Part shown: piece after piece, positions 21,403 to 31,554 of the stretch | Layout: the number at the start of each line of letters is the position of its first letter | Position numbering within the stretch: position 1 is the stretch's first letter | DNA from: Zoroaster sp. YZ-2022 | Taxonomy: Eukaryota; Echinodermata; Asteroidea; Forcipulatida; Zoroasteridae | Direction of reading: 5' to 3' | Length of the DNA: 64,000 nucleotides | Assembly (NCBI GenBank): GCA_029582265.1 | Contig: CM055817.1 | Location: 25,382,971-25,446,970 of the forward strand | Notes under the pieces: generated by a model | Told to the model about the DNA's origin: nothing | The model's input: only the letters and a program-made list of their open reading frames with translations | The model's database searches: none | Position numbers and translations under genes: made by a program

Positions 21403-21498
21403 ATTTAAGAACGAGTACCGACGATAAACTATATTATACAATGTTTTATAAACAACTATATTATACAATGTTTTATAAACAACTATATTAAAAAGAAA
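21403..21498 (+). repeat. Capsid-gene fragment copy and 31-bp tandem repeat before ATPase
   Basis: Directly after the capsid stop, 'agatttaagaacgagtaccg' repeats a segment inside the capsid gene (about 21214-21237). Two copies of 'aactatattatacaatgttt'-'tataaac' then follow in tandem, and the second runs into the ATPase start. The TATAAA in each copy could act as promoter elements. Confidence 0.8.
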
Positions 21499-22119
21499 AT
21501 GTTACCTAAATATTCACACGTTGCGCTCATTTGTGGTCAAACGGGGTGTGGAAAAACTGAATTTATTTTAAACTTGTTACAAAAAGAATATTTAAAACAT
21601 TTCGAAAATATCGTTATATTGTGTCCTACCATAAAAAACAATGACGCGTATCAAAATAGAAAATGGATTTGGAACAACGAGCAAGTGCTTGTTGATGATC
21701 TAAAAGATTGTACGTTAAACAAAGCGATAAAAATATATAGCGACGTACTAGAAGGAAACGAAACGTTGTTTATAATCGATGACTGTAGCGCTAGTAAACA
21801 ATTGCATTATAAAAAATACGACGAAAACAATAAATGTATGATTACTCAATTAGCTTTTAGCGGTAGGCATATTAAACATAGTTGTTGGATACTTACTCAA
21901 AAATACAATAGCGTATTAAAGGACTTTAGAGAGCAACTCAAATGGGTGTGTTTATTTTATTGTAAAGATAGAGATTCATTTGAAAATTGTCTTAGAGAAA
22001 ACGATGTTATACCAACGGCCGAACTACGAGAGCAAGCGCGCGAGCAACTTAAACAAGTTTTACACAGAAAATTGATTTTAAAAACGGATCAACCTACCAG
22101 TTATGAGATACGTGACTAA
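21499..22119 (+). CDS. Genome-packaging ATPase (FtsK/HerA, A32-like), 206 aa
   Basis: Walker A GQTGCGKT at residues 13-20; Walker B LFIIDD at 90-95, followed by a sensor-like region with TQKYNSV around residue 135. The length is typical of Polinton and virophage packaging ATPases, which pump DNA into preformed capsids. The frame is intact. It follows the capsid gene and precedes a repeat array. An upstream 'ttttataaacaac' TATA-like motif sits 25-35 bp before the ATG. Confidence 0.88.
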   Translation: MLPKYSHVALICGQTGCGKTEFILNLLQKEYLKHFENIVILCPTIKNNDAYQNRKWIWNNEQVLVDDLKDCTLNKAIKIYSDVLEGNETLFIIDDCSASKQLHYKKYDENNKCMITQLAFSGRHIKHSCWILTQKYNSVLKDFREQLKWVCLFYCKDRDSFENCLRENDVIPTAELREQAREQLKQVLHRKLILKTDQPTSYEIRD

Positions 22120-22250
22120 AGGTCGTTGGGTAATTGCTCATAGGTCGTTGGGTAATTGCTCATAGGTTGCTCATAGGTCGTTGGGTAATTGCTCATAGGT
22201 CGTTGGGTAATTGCTCATAGGTTGCTCATAGGTCGTTGGGTAATTACTGA
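22120..22250 (+). repeat. 22-bp tandem repeat array (5 units, 11-bp interruptions)
   Basis: Five copies of 'aggtcgttgggtaattgctc'-'at', with 11-bp fragments 'aggttgctcat' after units 2 and 4 (so a 55-bp higher-order unit). The array starts at the ATPase stop and ends about 48 bp before the next gene. Units are essentially identical, implying recent expansion. Confidence 0.9.
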
Positions 22251-22297
22251 TAATACGTTGTGTGATGTATAAATTTTTCTATAAACACTTATATTAA

Positions 22298-22895
22298 ATG
22301 GAAGAAGTTGCTAAATTGTTGAATGAAAATCCAACTACGCTACTCTCTACACAAGCAAGTGTTGTTACAAACGACGACGCGGAACAAAAGCTACGAGATA
22401 AACGTCTTTTATCGGTTGTAGCTGGGGGAGATTCGAGCAAGTTTTTCGGTAAAGAGTACAGCGTTAAAGATATTGAAGCGATGAGTACGGAAGAGCGTGA
22501 AGCGTTGCATGCAATACGAAACAAAATTGGATCGTGACATTACGCAAAGCTTAGGTAGTGCTATTTTAACATTGTACGTTAAACTTTTAGGACTCGGTTT
22601 AAATCGCGTTGATTTATACGGTAATAGTTTTGAAATTGACAATGAGGGTAAATTAATTACAGATTTAGAAAAAGACCCATTCATTAAAAGCATGCTTAAT
22701 ACCGTAGCGTGTGAAATATACTACAAGTACGGTATGTTAGTAGCGCCACTCAGTGCAACTCTAATTACGGCAAAACATTTAAAAAGAAAAGAAGAATCTT
22801 GTATAGATAATAAAAGGAATGGAGACGAATGCACAAGTACAAGAGACGGAGACGACGGTACAACAACCAAAGACAGTAACAAAAGCACCGATTAA
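22298..22895 (+). pseudogene. Unknown conserved-type gene, split by one frameshift
   Basis: The first frame (22298-22537) opens MEEVAKLLNENP and reads EREALHAIRNK before a stop. The overlapping frame, to 22895, begins to make sense from about 22510 (DRDITQSLGSAILTLYVKLLG) and includes DLEKDPFIKSMLNTVACEIYYKYG and LAPLSATLI-like residues. One base shift near 22500-22510 would join them. The alternative is two overlapping genes. I recall similar proteins beside ATPases in adintovirus-like elements, unverified. Mostly helical; role unknown. Confidence 0.5.
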
Positions 22896-23238
22896 AAAAG
22901 AAAAAAATCCAAACAGAGTCGCGGCCGGTAAAAAACTCGCAGAACTCAATAAAAAGAAAAAACTAGAATTAAAAAAAGATTCTCAACAAGCGTTAACAAA
23001 AAACACAACGCTACAAGATCGCTCCGCGTCAGCGTCAGCGAGTACAACAACAAGCTCAAACAACAACTATTACTATATCGCTATTGCTTTGTTTGTTGGA
23101 GGTTTCGGTGCTTACTACTTTTTAAGCGGTAGCAAAGAGCCAACTGTTTTTGAAAAACCAAGTGAAAGTAAACTTGTCGAAAATGATTTTAAAAACGAAC
23201 TTAAAACAAAAAAACATGTTGTTTTTGAAATGGAATAA
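22819..23238 (+). CDS. Lys-rich single-membrane-helix protein, 139 aa
   Basis: Intact frame, overlapping the previous gene's end by 77 nt in another frame. A basic N-terminal half (NPNRVAAGKKLAELNKKKK), a Ser/Thr/Ala low-complexity linker, one membrane helix (YYYIAIALFVGGFGAYYFL) and a charged tail. Type suggests a membrane-anchored, DNA-contacting or structural protein; inference. Family known to me only as a recurring hypothetical. Confidence 0.6.
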   Translation: METNAQVQETETTVQQPKTVTKAPIKKEKNPNRVAAGKKLAELNKKKKLELKKDSQQALTKNTTLQDRSASASASTTTSSNNNYYYIAIALFVGGFGAYYFLSGSKEPTVFEKPSESKLVENDFKNELKTKKHVVFEME

Positions 23239-23268
23239 AAATTTTTATATATTATTAATATAAATACA

Positions 23269-23502
23269 ATGGACACGAAAGGAATCGCAAATTCAGCTTA
23301 TCACAGCGCCGTTATGACTCTTTTTATTGTTTTGTACAGCATGTTGGGTGAAAAAATATTTAAAATGAAACATGCCGATTTGGGAAAATTGGATATAAAA
23401 GACAGGCTAAAACTCACTACGGTAGTTGCCGCGAGTGGTGTAACGCAAATGTGGCTAGTTAAACAAGGAATTTTGCCAAGTAATGTTATGAATTCTGAAT
23501 AA
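23269..23502 (+). CDS. Small hydrophobic protein, 77 aa
   Basis: Intact frame. Two hydrophobic stretches (SAVMTLFIVLYSMLG and LTTVVAASGVTQMWLV) separated by HADLGKLDIKDRLK. Ends IKQG-like 'VKQGILPSNVM'. TATA-like sequence 'ttttatatattattaatata' lies just upstream. Tightly spaced after the previous gene. Unknown function; small membrane protein likely. Confidence 0.6.
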   Translation: MDTKGIANSAYHSAVMTLFIVLYSMLGEKIFKMKHADLGKLDIKDRLKLTTVVAASGVTQMWLVKQGILPSNVMNSE

Positions 23503-23542
23503 AAAAATGTATTAAATGTATTTATAAAAAAGTTAAATATAA

Positions 23543-24135
23543 ATGGACGCTAACGAGAAAAGGTTATGAGTAGCGTTAACGTAATAATGAGTAAACATAA
23601 TGTAAAAATTCAACGAGGTGAGGTTGGTAATCATAGAGCTCAGGGTATAGTGGAGCGGTTTAATAAAACGTTGGCTGAAAGATTATTTTCTTACCAGTAC
23701 GCTAAAGAAATAACGAGTGCAGCAGTATCCGGCGTAGCGGTAGTAAATAGAGAGTGGGTTAAAAGATTACCGGAGGTTGTGAAAGAGTTAAATAATACAA
23801 CAACGCGTCTTATAAATTTAAAACCAAAAGACGCGGTTAAATTGAGCAGTGTAGAGCAAAATCCAGCCTCACCAGTAAGTGTAACAAAAGAAAAAAGAAT
23901 CCCAAACAACAGTTTAATTAGGTATTTATACGCACCGGGTGAAGCTGAAAGAGATACGAGACGTAGAGCGACCGATCCTATATGGAGTATAAAAATTTAT
24001 AGAATATCTAAAACTGTTAAAGGTGTGAATCAACCTATATTGTACTATTTAGAAGGAGGCCCCGCTCGTAGTTTTGTAAGACAAGAATTACAAATTATCC
24101 CGCGAAATACACAAAATCCGCCAAAGAGATTGTAA
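23543..24135 (+). pseudogene. Retroviral-type integrase, 5' half deleted
   Basis: An ATG with promoter-like upstream A/T sequence at 23543 gives only eight codons before a stop. The following frame (23566-24135, 189 aa) starts in the middle of the catalytic core: GNHRAQGIVERFNKTLAERL contains the last catalytic Glu, followed by a helical part and a C-terminal DNA-binding-type domain (DPIWSIKIYRISKTV, YYLEGG). The zinc-binding HHCC domain and the first two catalytic Asp residues are missing, so an internal deletion of the 5' half is inferred. The product cannot integrate DNA. Confidence 0.85.
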
Positions 24136-24154
24136 TCAATTATTCAAAAATCAA

Positions 24155-27100
24155 TCATTCAATTGTTATTAAACGGTGACCGTAAGCTAGAGTGTCTATT
24201 CCGTTTTCTAAAATGTGTTTCTTTGTATCAAAAGGAGAGAGTGATATTTTATTTACTCGCTTTGTATATAGTCTGTGTTTTTCGTGATTAATAAAACTCA
24301 TATCATGATGCAGAGTATTTTTAAATGATAAAACTTGTTTATATTTATCGTGTTTAATTTGTTGCATTAAAACTTGTTTTTTAACTCCTTTAGCTTTTCT
24401 TATTTGTTTTTCATTCGATAAAAGTATCGAATACATTTTTGGTCTTAAACACACAACTTCGGAAATTACTGTTCCCGCGCACTCATCTTTCATTTTGCCG
24501 ATAATCTTTCTATTGTTTTCAGAATGTAAAATGATCTTGTTTATAATTATTAAAATCGTATAAAGATTTGTTTTACATAAATCTTTATACACATCTTGCG
24601 TGTTTAATCTCGAGCAACAAACTATCCGTGTCTGTGTAAATCAACTCACAATCATAGTTTGTTTTAAATGATTGTAATAAAATCGTACATATGAACCTTG
24701 GATATATCCAATATGCTCATTCCTACGTAAACTGGCCGGTTGAGAACGAGTTTTGTCTTGTGCATGTGAATAGCCACTAGATCATTATCGAAAATGCGCG
24801 CTTGGGCAAAATTTGGTCTCGCTATAAGCGCGCGAATTAAATTGTCTTGTTTTCATCGTTTAATCGCTTCAAATTTACGTTAATGCGATTTCGTACATTT
24901 TCCATCGTTTTACCAAAAACTGAATTGTTCATCAGTTTAAACAAATCTTTTCAAAATCACTCTTGCATCTTTTCTTAATCGTGTATTTAAATCAATGTAT
25001 GATTTCATCCAACGTGATTCGTCAAATTCTAAAACTTTATGAATTTTAGTTAGTTTCATACCGAGTTGTAAATACAATTGTAAATTACGATAATGAAGCA
25101 CGTAGTTTTTCTTGTCGTATAAATTTGGAACTAATTTAACAACGTTTGGAGCCGGCTTGCCGGTTAGCAACTCGCGTTGATAGTCGCTCATCCATTCTTT
25201 CGGCACCGTCAACGACTCTGGCGCGAGTGGAAACGCGTTGTGAGAATCGTGTAATTCTTTAGGATATTCTAAATCGACTTCTAAAATGTATCCTTTATCG
25301 TTTTTAAATCCTTGTTCCTCGAGTCGTTTAATTTGTTTTTCACTCAACCACTTAAAATTACCAGTCGGTAAAGGTTGACTCATCGCGTATCCGTATAAAT
25401 TGTTCGCATCTAAATACATAATGTAACTCGACGGTTTAGATGAATCGTAATCGTCTAAATACGCGTTGTTTGCTTTAGCGTATCGTTTACTCACCATGCA
25501 CGTTCCTCCTCGCGTGCCTTTTTCTATAAACAAATGCATGTCGACATCCGTAAACAAATCTAAAGTTTGTTTCGAATGTTTTAACAAAGCGTCCCAACTC
25601 AATCCCGGACTGGTGTAATAATTAGCCGGATCTAAACCGTATTGTTGCATGCAAGTATTACGAAAGTTTTCAAACACATCCGCCAACAAGCAAGTATCTG
25701 TACGCACGTACAAATCGTGATAATCTCCTAAATGTTTACAATCAAACTTGCTGTAAACATTCTTTGCGTGCTCGTATTGAGAGGTGGTAATGTGTTGGCT
25801 GTTTAAACTGCTATAAAAAGATTCTATCGAAGGAAGTTGCGTTTCTTTAAATTTTTCAAAACTGTCAACGTACTCGTAAGGATAAATGCCCTTGCTTTTA
25901 ATAAGATTACATTTTTCAAAGGAGGGTTCGAGTTTAGTCGTGATTGGAAAAGAATCGTTTGATTTTACGAGTTTGTCTAGCGAAGCTAATAAAAATTGAG
26001 CGCTGTCGATAAATCGTAGTTGATTAATACTAAAAGAAATATACTTTTCGATATTGTTTGCGATGCACGTTAAATTTCCTTCGCTACGACCGGCAGCTTG
26101 CATAATAAGATGAGAGTCATAGCCTCGCAAATTATGAAATACGACTGGAATAAAAGTTTTCTCTGGTTTTAAACTTAGTCTTAAATTACAACAATTATGC
26201 GTAGCGCCTCTATATTTTCCGGTAATGTGACAATGATCCCTTGTCTTTTTATACTTGTCGTCAAGCTCTGCCGCGCAGTTTTTAAAAAACTTGTTTTCAC
26301 ATATCCAACACTCGCTCGCGTTCTTGTAATCTTTTACATCTTCTTCAGTCATGTTTAACTTTTTCGGATTTTTAAATATCGTATTAATCTTTTCTTCTTC
26401 TTTTTTTAATTCATTTAAAAAATGTTCCGCGGCATCTTTTCCCCTATACGTAACGGGAGAGCTACTTTTACCGTCGCAACAAACGACGACGTACGAATAA
26501 CCGCAAACGATGTGTTCTTGTAGTTTTTTAGTATTGGTAGAGTTTTCGTCTACAATCTTTTTAATAACACTCTCAAAGTCTGCGTATATCACGAATGGGA
26601 CTTTCATCTTTTTATGAAAATTTATAAACTTTACCTTGTCGTTTTTATACTTTATTGGTAAAACAATTTTTGTTGGTTTGTCATTTATTCCTTTACAAAT
26701 TTCTACGTGGTTTTCTAAATGTTCTTTCGTTGAAAAACCTTGTAAACATCGTAAACAAAAATGTTTACGGTTGTGATGGTTCGTTTGATCGTAAAGTAGT
26801 TTATTCATATATTTTATATAAACGTAGTGAGATTTAGCGTCTTTGTGAATCAATAATAAATTTATGCGATCTAGACTCGCTGGTTGATCGCTAATTTTGT
26901 AAACTAGTATAGTTTTTTTTTCACAACCAAAAACGTTTATCGCTATATTGTTTTGTTTTTCTACTAGCTTAATTTGATTAATCGGTGTTGGTGTTGAAAT
27001 ATTATTAAAATTAAAACCATCATCTATTGGTATTTACTAGTTCTATCAACATGATCGGCCGCGGGAAAACGATGAGCGCGCAAAGCCCATCGCAAACAAT

Positions 27101-27902
27101 TGTCATCGTTGTTTTTAACGTTGATGCACGCTTTGTTATTTTTAATATAGTCGCATAGCTCGATATAACTACCTCCTATTAATGGTTGATATTTAGAGAT
27201 TCTGAGATTCATATCTACGATACGATCTACTAACCATCCACTACCCTCTCGAGTATATTTTTCTAAAGTTTCAGCAATTTGCGAAAAAACAACAACTAGC
27301 ATATCGTCAATGTCGTTTAAATTTAATAAAACAATTTGGTTTTTGTTGTGAAAATTTGGTTCAGCTTCGTCGGTTGAGCTACTCAAGTTTTCTTTAAGTA
27401 ATTTAATGCGTATATATATCATAAACTTTAACGCATTAAATTCCTGCAAGTCTTTTCGCAACTTGTCAATAATCTTTAAATTTACCGCTTGGGAAAAAAT
27501 GTTTAAATCTTTTCCTTTGCTGTGGTTCAACGGAACAATCATTACATGTTCACGTAAATAACTTCCACCAACGATCGTTTTATTAAATTTCAACTCAGTT
27601 TCTTTACCGTAAAACCTTTCAATAGCGGCTACGTAATCTTTTTTAATCAACTGCGAGTTTTTACCAGAGCCGCGAGTAGGAATATTTATATTTTCAACAT
27701 TTATACGCCTTTTCAATTCAAACAAATTTAATTTGTACAATGGTTTTGGTTTATGATGTTTAAAATAATTTTTTACAGCTTCGTAATAAACGCGTTTATT
27801 AAATCTACCTGTTCTGTTTGAAATTATACGAATTTGTTTCTCTCTTACAAAATCTTCTAATTTTTCCTTTGTCCATTTTGATAAAAATTGTTGTTGAGGC
27901 AT
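24155..27902 (-). pseudogene. Protein-primed type DNA polymerase B, multiply frameshifted
   Basis: Piece 1 (27024-27902): SAP-like start (LSKWTKEKLEDF) and the Polinton-PolB N-terminal region with GSGWLVDRIVDMNLRISKY and DDNCLRWALRAHRFP, ending in a stop. Piece 2 (about 27013 to 24937): Cys/His finger (HFCLRCLQGFSTKEHLENH), exonuclease motifs (YADFES, RGYDSHLI), and palm motif A DANNLYG at 25391-25410. Motif B (NNSVFGKT, about 24900-24930) and motif C (YTDTDS, 24621-24638) lie in other frames. The C-terminal part is open at 24155-24592. At least five disruptions: about 27020, 24945, 24845, 24690 and 24605. The family replicates linear protein-capped genomes. This copy cannot make a full enzyme. 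Piece 2 also has no ATG near its start. Confidence 0.9.
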
Positions 27903-28158
27903 CGTCTCTGTAATCAATATATATTTAGAAAATATAAACGTCAACAAATTTTTAAAAAAAACGTGAAGTATCTATTTTATGCTTAAAACATGTGGGAAAC
28001 TGCTTTTTTCAAAACGCCCTACTACCCCCAGAGCACTTTAAGAAATATCGTTTTTCTTAAAATGCTAGTTTTTCAAAACGCCCTACCACTACCCCAGAGA
28101 ATTTGGGAAAAATGATTTTTTGAGTAAGTGGTCCGGTTCCCTCATCTGACATACTACT
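27874..28158 (-). repeat. Right terminal inverted repeat
   Basis: Inverted copy of 12167-12442, extending through the start region of the polymerase gene. Differences include a 9-nt insertion just after the polymerase ATG and a few substitutions. Contains the same TATA-like region and hairpin. Confidence 0.93.
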
Positions 28159-28163
28159 CCTTG
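28159..28163. repeat. Target-site duplication, right (CCTTG)
   Basis: Matches 12162-12166 directly. Confidence 0.8.
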
Positions 28164-28244
28164 TGGAAACAATGATGGCCAACAATAATGGCTTAAGAAG
28201 GCATTCTAGCAAACGATGAAAACCTTTGTTTGTTTTGTTCTCTG

Positions 28245-28415
28245 CCCAGGTGTACGTCACGAATAGCATGATCTTAATTTAATTAAAATAAACAAAAATA
28301 CACTCGAGACACAAAACAAACATAAAATTGTTTTTCATTCATATCAACTGATAAAACAACACCAACAACTAAATTAAGACAAAAACACACTTCATATTCC
28401 CTTTAAGTATGTACG
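28245..28415 (+). repeat. Interspersed repeat (partner 29555-29725)
   Basis: Shared order of words 'gtgtacgtcacgaa', 'cactcgaga/acacaaac', 'aaattgtttttcattcatat/acc' and 'ctttaagta' with 29555-29725. Non-coding. Confidence 0.6.
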
Positions 28416-28441
28416 ATTAAAAATATAGAATGTTAACGAAC

Positions 28442-28484
28442 CTGTAGTCTGCACTTCTGCTGTAGGCGTCGTAGTCTGTCGAGT
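28442..28484 (-). CDS. Exon 2 of host PAN-domain gene (Thr-rich linker)
   Basis: A 43-nt exon between 'ttgtttag' and GTTCGT. Entered in phase 0 from exon 1, it reads TRQTTTPTAEVQTT and leaves one base (phase 1) that exon 3 accepts. Thr/Pro linkers like this commonly separate extracellular domains and carry O-glycans. It lies 278 bp from the viral element's right end. Short, so the call rests on phase and splice sites. Confidence 0.55.
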
Positions 28485-29931
28485 CTAAACAAAAACAATG
28501 GATCAAAATAAGGCTCTAGTTTTCAATGTTAGTATTTGCGTGTCCACCAAACGACAAATTCTTTTGGCGAGTGTTTACTCCTTTTAAAGGTCCTATGAAA
28601 TAGGTTTTTTTTTTTTCATTGTATACAATAAAGTATGCCTACTGGAACATATATTTGTCATTTGTAAATGTTTCCCCTCACGTTTATACCATACAAATAT
28701 TAATTTTTAAATTTGCGGGTGCTTTTCGACACGCCCATACCCCTAATTAAAATAAAATTCGTGACGTACGCTGAGGCAATTCCCGATCCGAGATCAACGG
28801 CACTTGCCAAAGTATGGGTCGTATACAGCGCACCACTGCATGACGGAACACTCATTATTATGTAGTGCATACTTCGAGCAGACATGCTTTGAACGGGGCC
28901 TTCACAGCCAGTTCGGTATGGCTTATAAGGCCATGCTTCTCCAAGAGGAGAGGTGTTTTTTTTTAAGCGAGATAGACTCAGGGTAAGTGGCCATTTAGTA
29001 ATACTCCCATGCATAACCCAGTCCACTTCCGTGTAAAACGACATGGTCACACCATGCTCACCGTTTCAGTGTTCACGGCATGAAAACATGCCGTGATTTT
29101 CCGCATTAATAAAAACATCGTGTCTGATTTTATATCCTGGCAAGACAAATATAAAAACATTAAACCTTTCTCATTATGCCTGCGCTTGTTTTAAGTTTTT
29201 TTTAAATGATCAGAACTTTGACTCAACTGTTTCTGTTATTTCATAAAATAACACCGTAATGTTAGCATTGCGTTCGGTGTGTGTTCCAACCGCATGATGG
29301 AGCTTGCGCTGCGTTTCACGGATAACTCTCTTTCGGACGTGTCTTTCGTGTGTTACTGCTAGCTTTTCGTAGAGTAATTCTCCCATGCTTCTGGCCTAAA
29401 ATGCGTCTGTGTGTGCATGACAACGCTAAGCGTGCATTGTACCGTGACGGGGACAACTCGACCCTCTATAATTATTAGACTGATATCCGATCAAAGTGTG
29501 GCACCAAACCATACCGCCTAGCTCCGCGAGTGTAAAATTATCTGCCTTTGTGTACGTCACGAACGTTTCGTCAATTTTTGATTATTAGATAAACAATTAA
29601 TAATCCACTCGACACAAACAAAAACATTAAAAATTGTTTTTAATTCATACCAATCAATAAAACAGCACCAAAAAATAAAGTTTGGTAAATACACTCTTCA
29701 CAGGACCTTTAAGTACACGAAGTAATCCCGCTTAAACAAAAAACGGCCACTACAAACAAAATAATTTGACTGAATTAGGTTTACATAAAGATGTATCACG
29801 GATAATGTTCGCAATTTCCGCAGTTTTGTTTGCTTCATTTAGTTTAGTTTTTATTATTTTTACAAATATAATTATATATATCACAACATATTTTTGTTTA
29901 ATGTATTTATTATTACTACTCAGTAATATTA
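28485..29931. other. Host intron, old repeats only
   Basis: Contains the second copy of the 28245-28415 repeat (29555-29725) and a segment around 28800-29100 with CATGCCGTGA palindromic words. No exon or RNA gene is supported. Confidence 0.4.
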
Positions 29932-30194
29932 TACTACTCAAAACAATTTAGGGAACACCGGATTGTTAACATCAAATAGGTTTGAAATGTTCCATGACCC
30001 GGGATTTTCATTTACAACCCCCTCTCTCTTTCAGTAGTCATGTCATGAAATGTGCAATCACTACATGCATCCTTTATCATCTGTTTCATTATGCAGTTGT
30101 TTCTCATCAATTCTGAAACATTGTGTTTATCTGAAATAAATGATCTTGCTTTTGAGATTATTCCGGTGCTCCCTAAATTGTTTTGAGTAGTATA
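29932..30194. mobile_element. TA-inserted MITE with 30-bp TIRs
   Basis: The left end 'ctactcaaaacaatttaggg' and right end 'ccctaaattgttttgagtag' are reverse complements, extending to 'aacaccgg'/'ccggtgct'. Both ends lie next to TA. About 260 bp, non-coding; Tc1/mariner-type MITE. Confidence 0.85.
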
Positions 30195-30598
30195 TTATTT
30201 TTACAAATATGAAAATCTAAATCATTTCAAACCTGGGCTTGTTGTTACCATTTATAACACAAAAGAGGAAAATATTGTGATCCGGTAAAGAAAGGTTTTT
30301 TTTATTCAATTTTTCCAATGATAGTTGAAATCGCTATGTTTTTTGCTTTACTATAGCGAATGTTTTAGACATTTCTACTTTAGTTTAATATCAAACTATG
30401 TAACGGAAATAAATTCAGTTGATTTTTTTTTTTATAAATATCCACAAAAACTAGAACTTTGATAGTGCCCTTGAAATATAACTTTGAGTCTAAATGATTA
30501 TAATGGTATGTCAGCATCGAATAAAAAACACAAAGGAAAAAATAAATAAATTAAAAAAAAATTATAATAAAATAAAAAAATAAAAAATAAATACATAC

Positions 30599-30949
30599 CT
30601 GTATACTTTGCGCAGCAGAACGCGAATCTATTTCATAATATCTGTATTCAGCATTTTCCGCATCGCCGGGAAACTCTTCCTTTTCACCCGAATTGAGCTC
30701 GCAAATGCCGTTTTCTTGACTGTAATTCACTGAGACGCAATCGGGGTCACGGAGGCAGTTGGCCAGGCATCTCGTAGGAGACTGTACCCGCTCCAATCTC
30801 CGGAGTACACGGTATTGCAGTGTGGAGCCGGATACCGTGGATTTCGAAAAACCTGCCGATCCTATCATGGTGTCACCGTACGCCGACGATAATAAATGAA
30901 TGACAGGCAAGACTATGGCTACAGCCACAAGTCTCAAACCCGTGTACAT
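30599..30949 (-). CDS. Exon 1 of host gene: signal peptide plus PAN/apple domain
   Basis: 117 codons from ATG (30949) to a GTATGT donor. Residues 1-25 are a signal peptide (hydrophobic AVAIVLPVIHLLSSA, cleavage near AYG-D). Residues about 40-105 match a PAN/apple domain: SPTRCLANCLRDPDCVSVNY contains the helix with the paired CxxxC and third Cys, then ICELN and a strand with YRYYEI. PAN domains mediate protein or carbohydrate binding outside the cell. The next in-phase exon is the Thr-rich linker at 28442. Confidence 0.8.
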
Positions 30950-31261
30950 GTTGAAAGAGAAGAGTTGGTACAGTTTTGCTTCAAGTAAAATTGTTAATTT
31001 TGATGATGCCGCTAGCTGCGAACGTGATAGCCTATTGCATTTGCACACACAAGTGTTCAAACGAATGCAAATGTGTATTACAAATAACAATCAGACTTTG
31101 TCACATTCCGACGAGAACACATCTCATAAATCAATTAATATTTGCACAAACAAAAATTATTCTCACTTGCCATCCAATGATTTGCTTTCCACAGCAGACA
31201 CTTGGTGAATGGCAGAAAATCATCGTGCGTCACACGTTGGTATTTCATTTCCAAATATCAA

Positions 31262-31510
31262 AGGCCCCTGACAAGTGTGGCCGAATTTGATTGGTCAGTT
31301 ATCATGACGTAATTGACATATATGATGCGATGTATGACAGCGCGCAGCGTCTACGCGCACAACGTCTTGCCTGGATTACTTCTCGGACACTGTGTTCAAT
31401 ATATTTCTTCCCCTGCCTTGTGTGGCCGAATTTGATTGGTTAGTTGTCATGATGTAATTGCCATATCTAATGTAATGCAAGACAGAGGCCAGCGTTTACG
31501 CCCACACACG
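31262..31510 (+). repeat. Two tandem copies of a ~150-bp segment
   Basis: 'gtgtggccgaatttgattgg' occurs at about 31277 and 31421, followed by parallel 'catgacgtaattgacatat' and 'catgatgtaattgccatat'. It lies in the promoter-side flank of the PAN gene (upstream on the minus strand). Confidence 0.75.
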
Positions 31511-31554
31511 TATCCCCAATGACACTTTATTGCCCAATAAGGACAATATTTCTT

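Larger units (their letters stand above)
12167..28158. mobile_element. Polinton/Maverick-like (adintovirus-type) endogenous viral element
   Basis: A 15,992-bp element bounded by terminal inverted repeats beginning AGTAGTATGTCAGATGAGGG and flanked by CCTTG duplications. It encodes a PolB-family polymerase, a retroviral-type integrase remnant, an FtsK/HerA-type packaging ATPase, a major capsid protein, a penton-like minor capsid protein and about ten small proteins, plus a PCNA-like clamp. This gene set and length match Polintons/adintoviruses. It is inserted in a host intron. Polymerase and integrase are inactivated while most particle genes remain open, so it is a non-autonomous endogenous copy, perhaps not very old given how similar the two TIRs are. 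Confidence 0.95.

Noticed and set aside
22120..22250. CRISPR or riboswitch-like array
   Set aside because: Direct contiguous 22-bp repeats without spacers or palindromic repeat ends.
30900..31290. Plus-strand frames opposite the PAN exon
   Set aside because: Antisense shadows of the signal/PAN exon and its upstream DNA.
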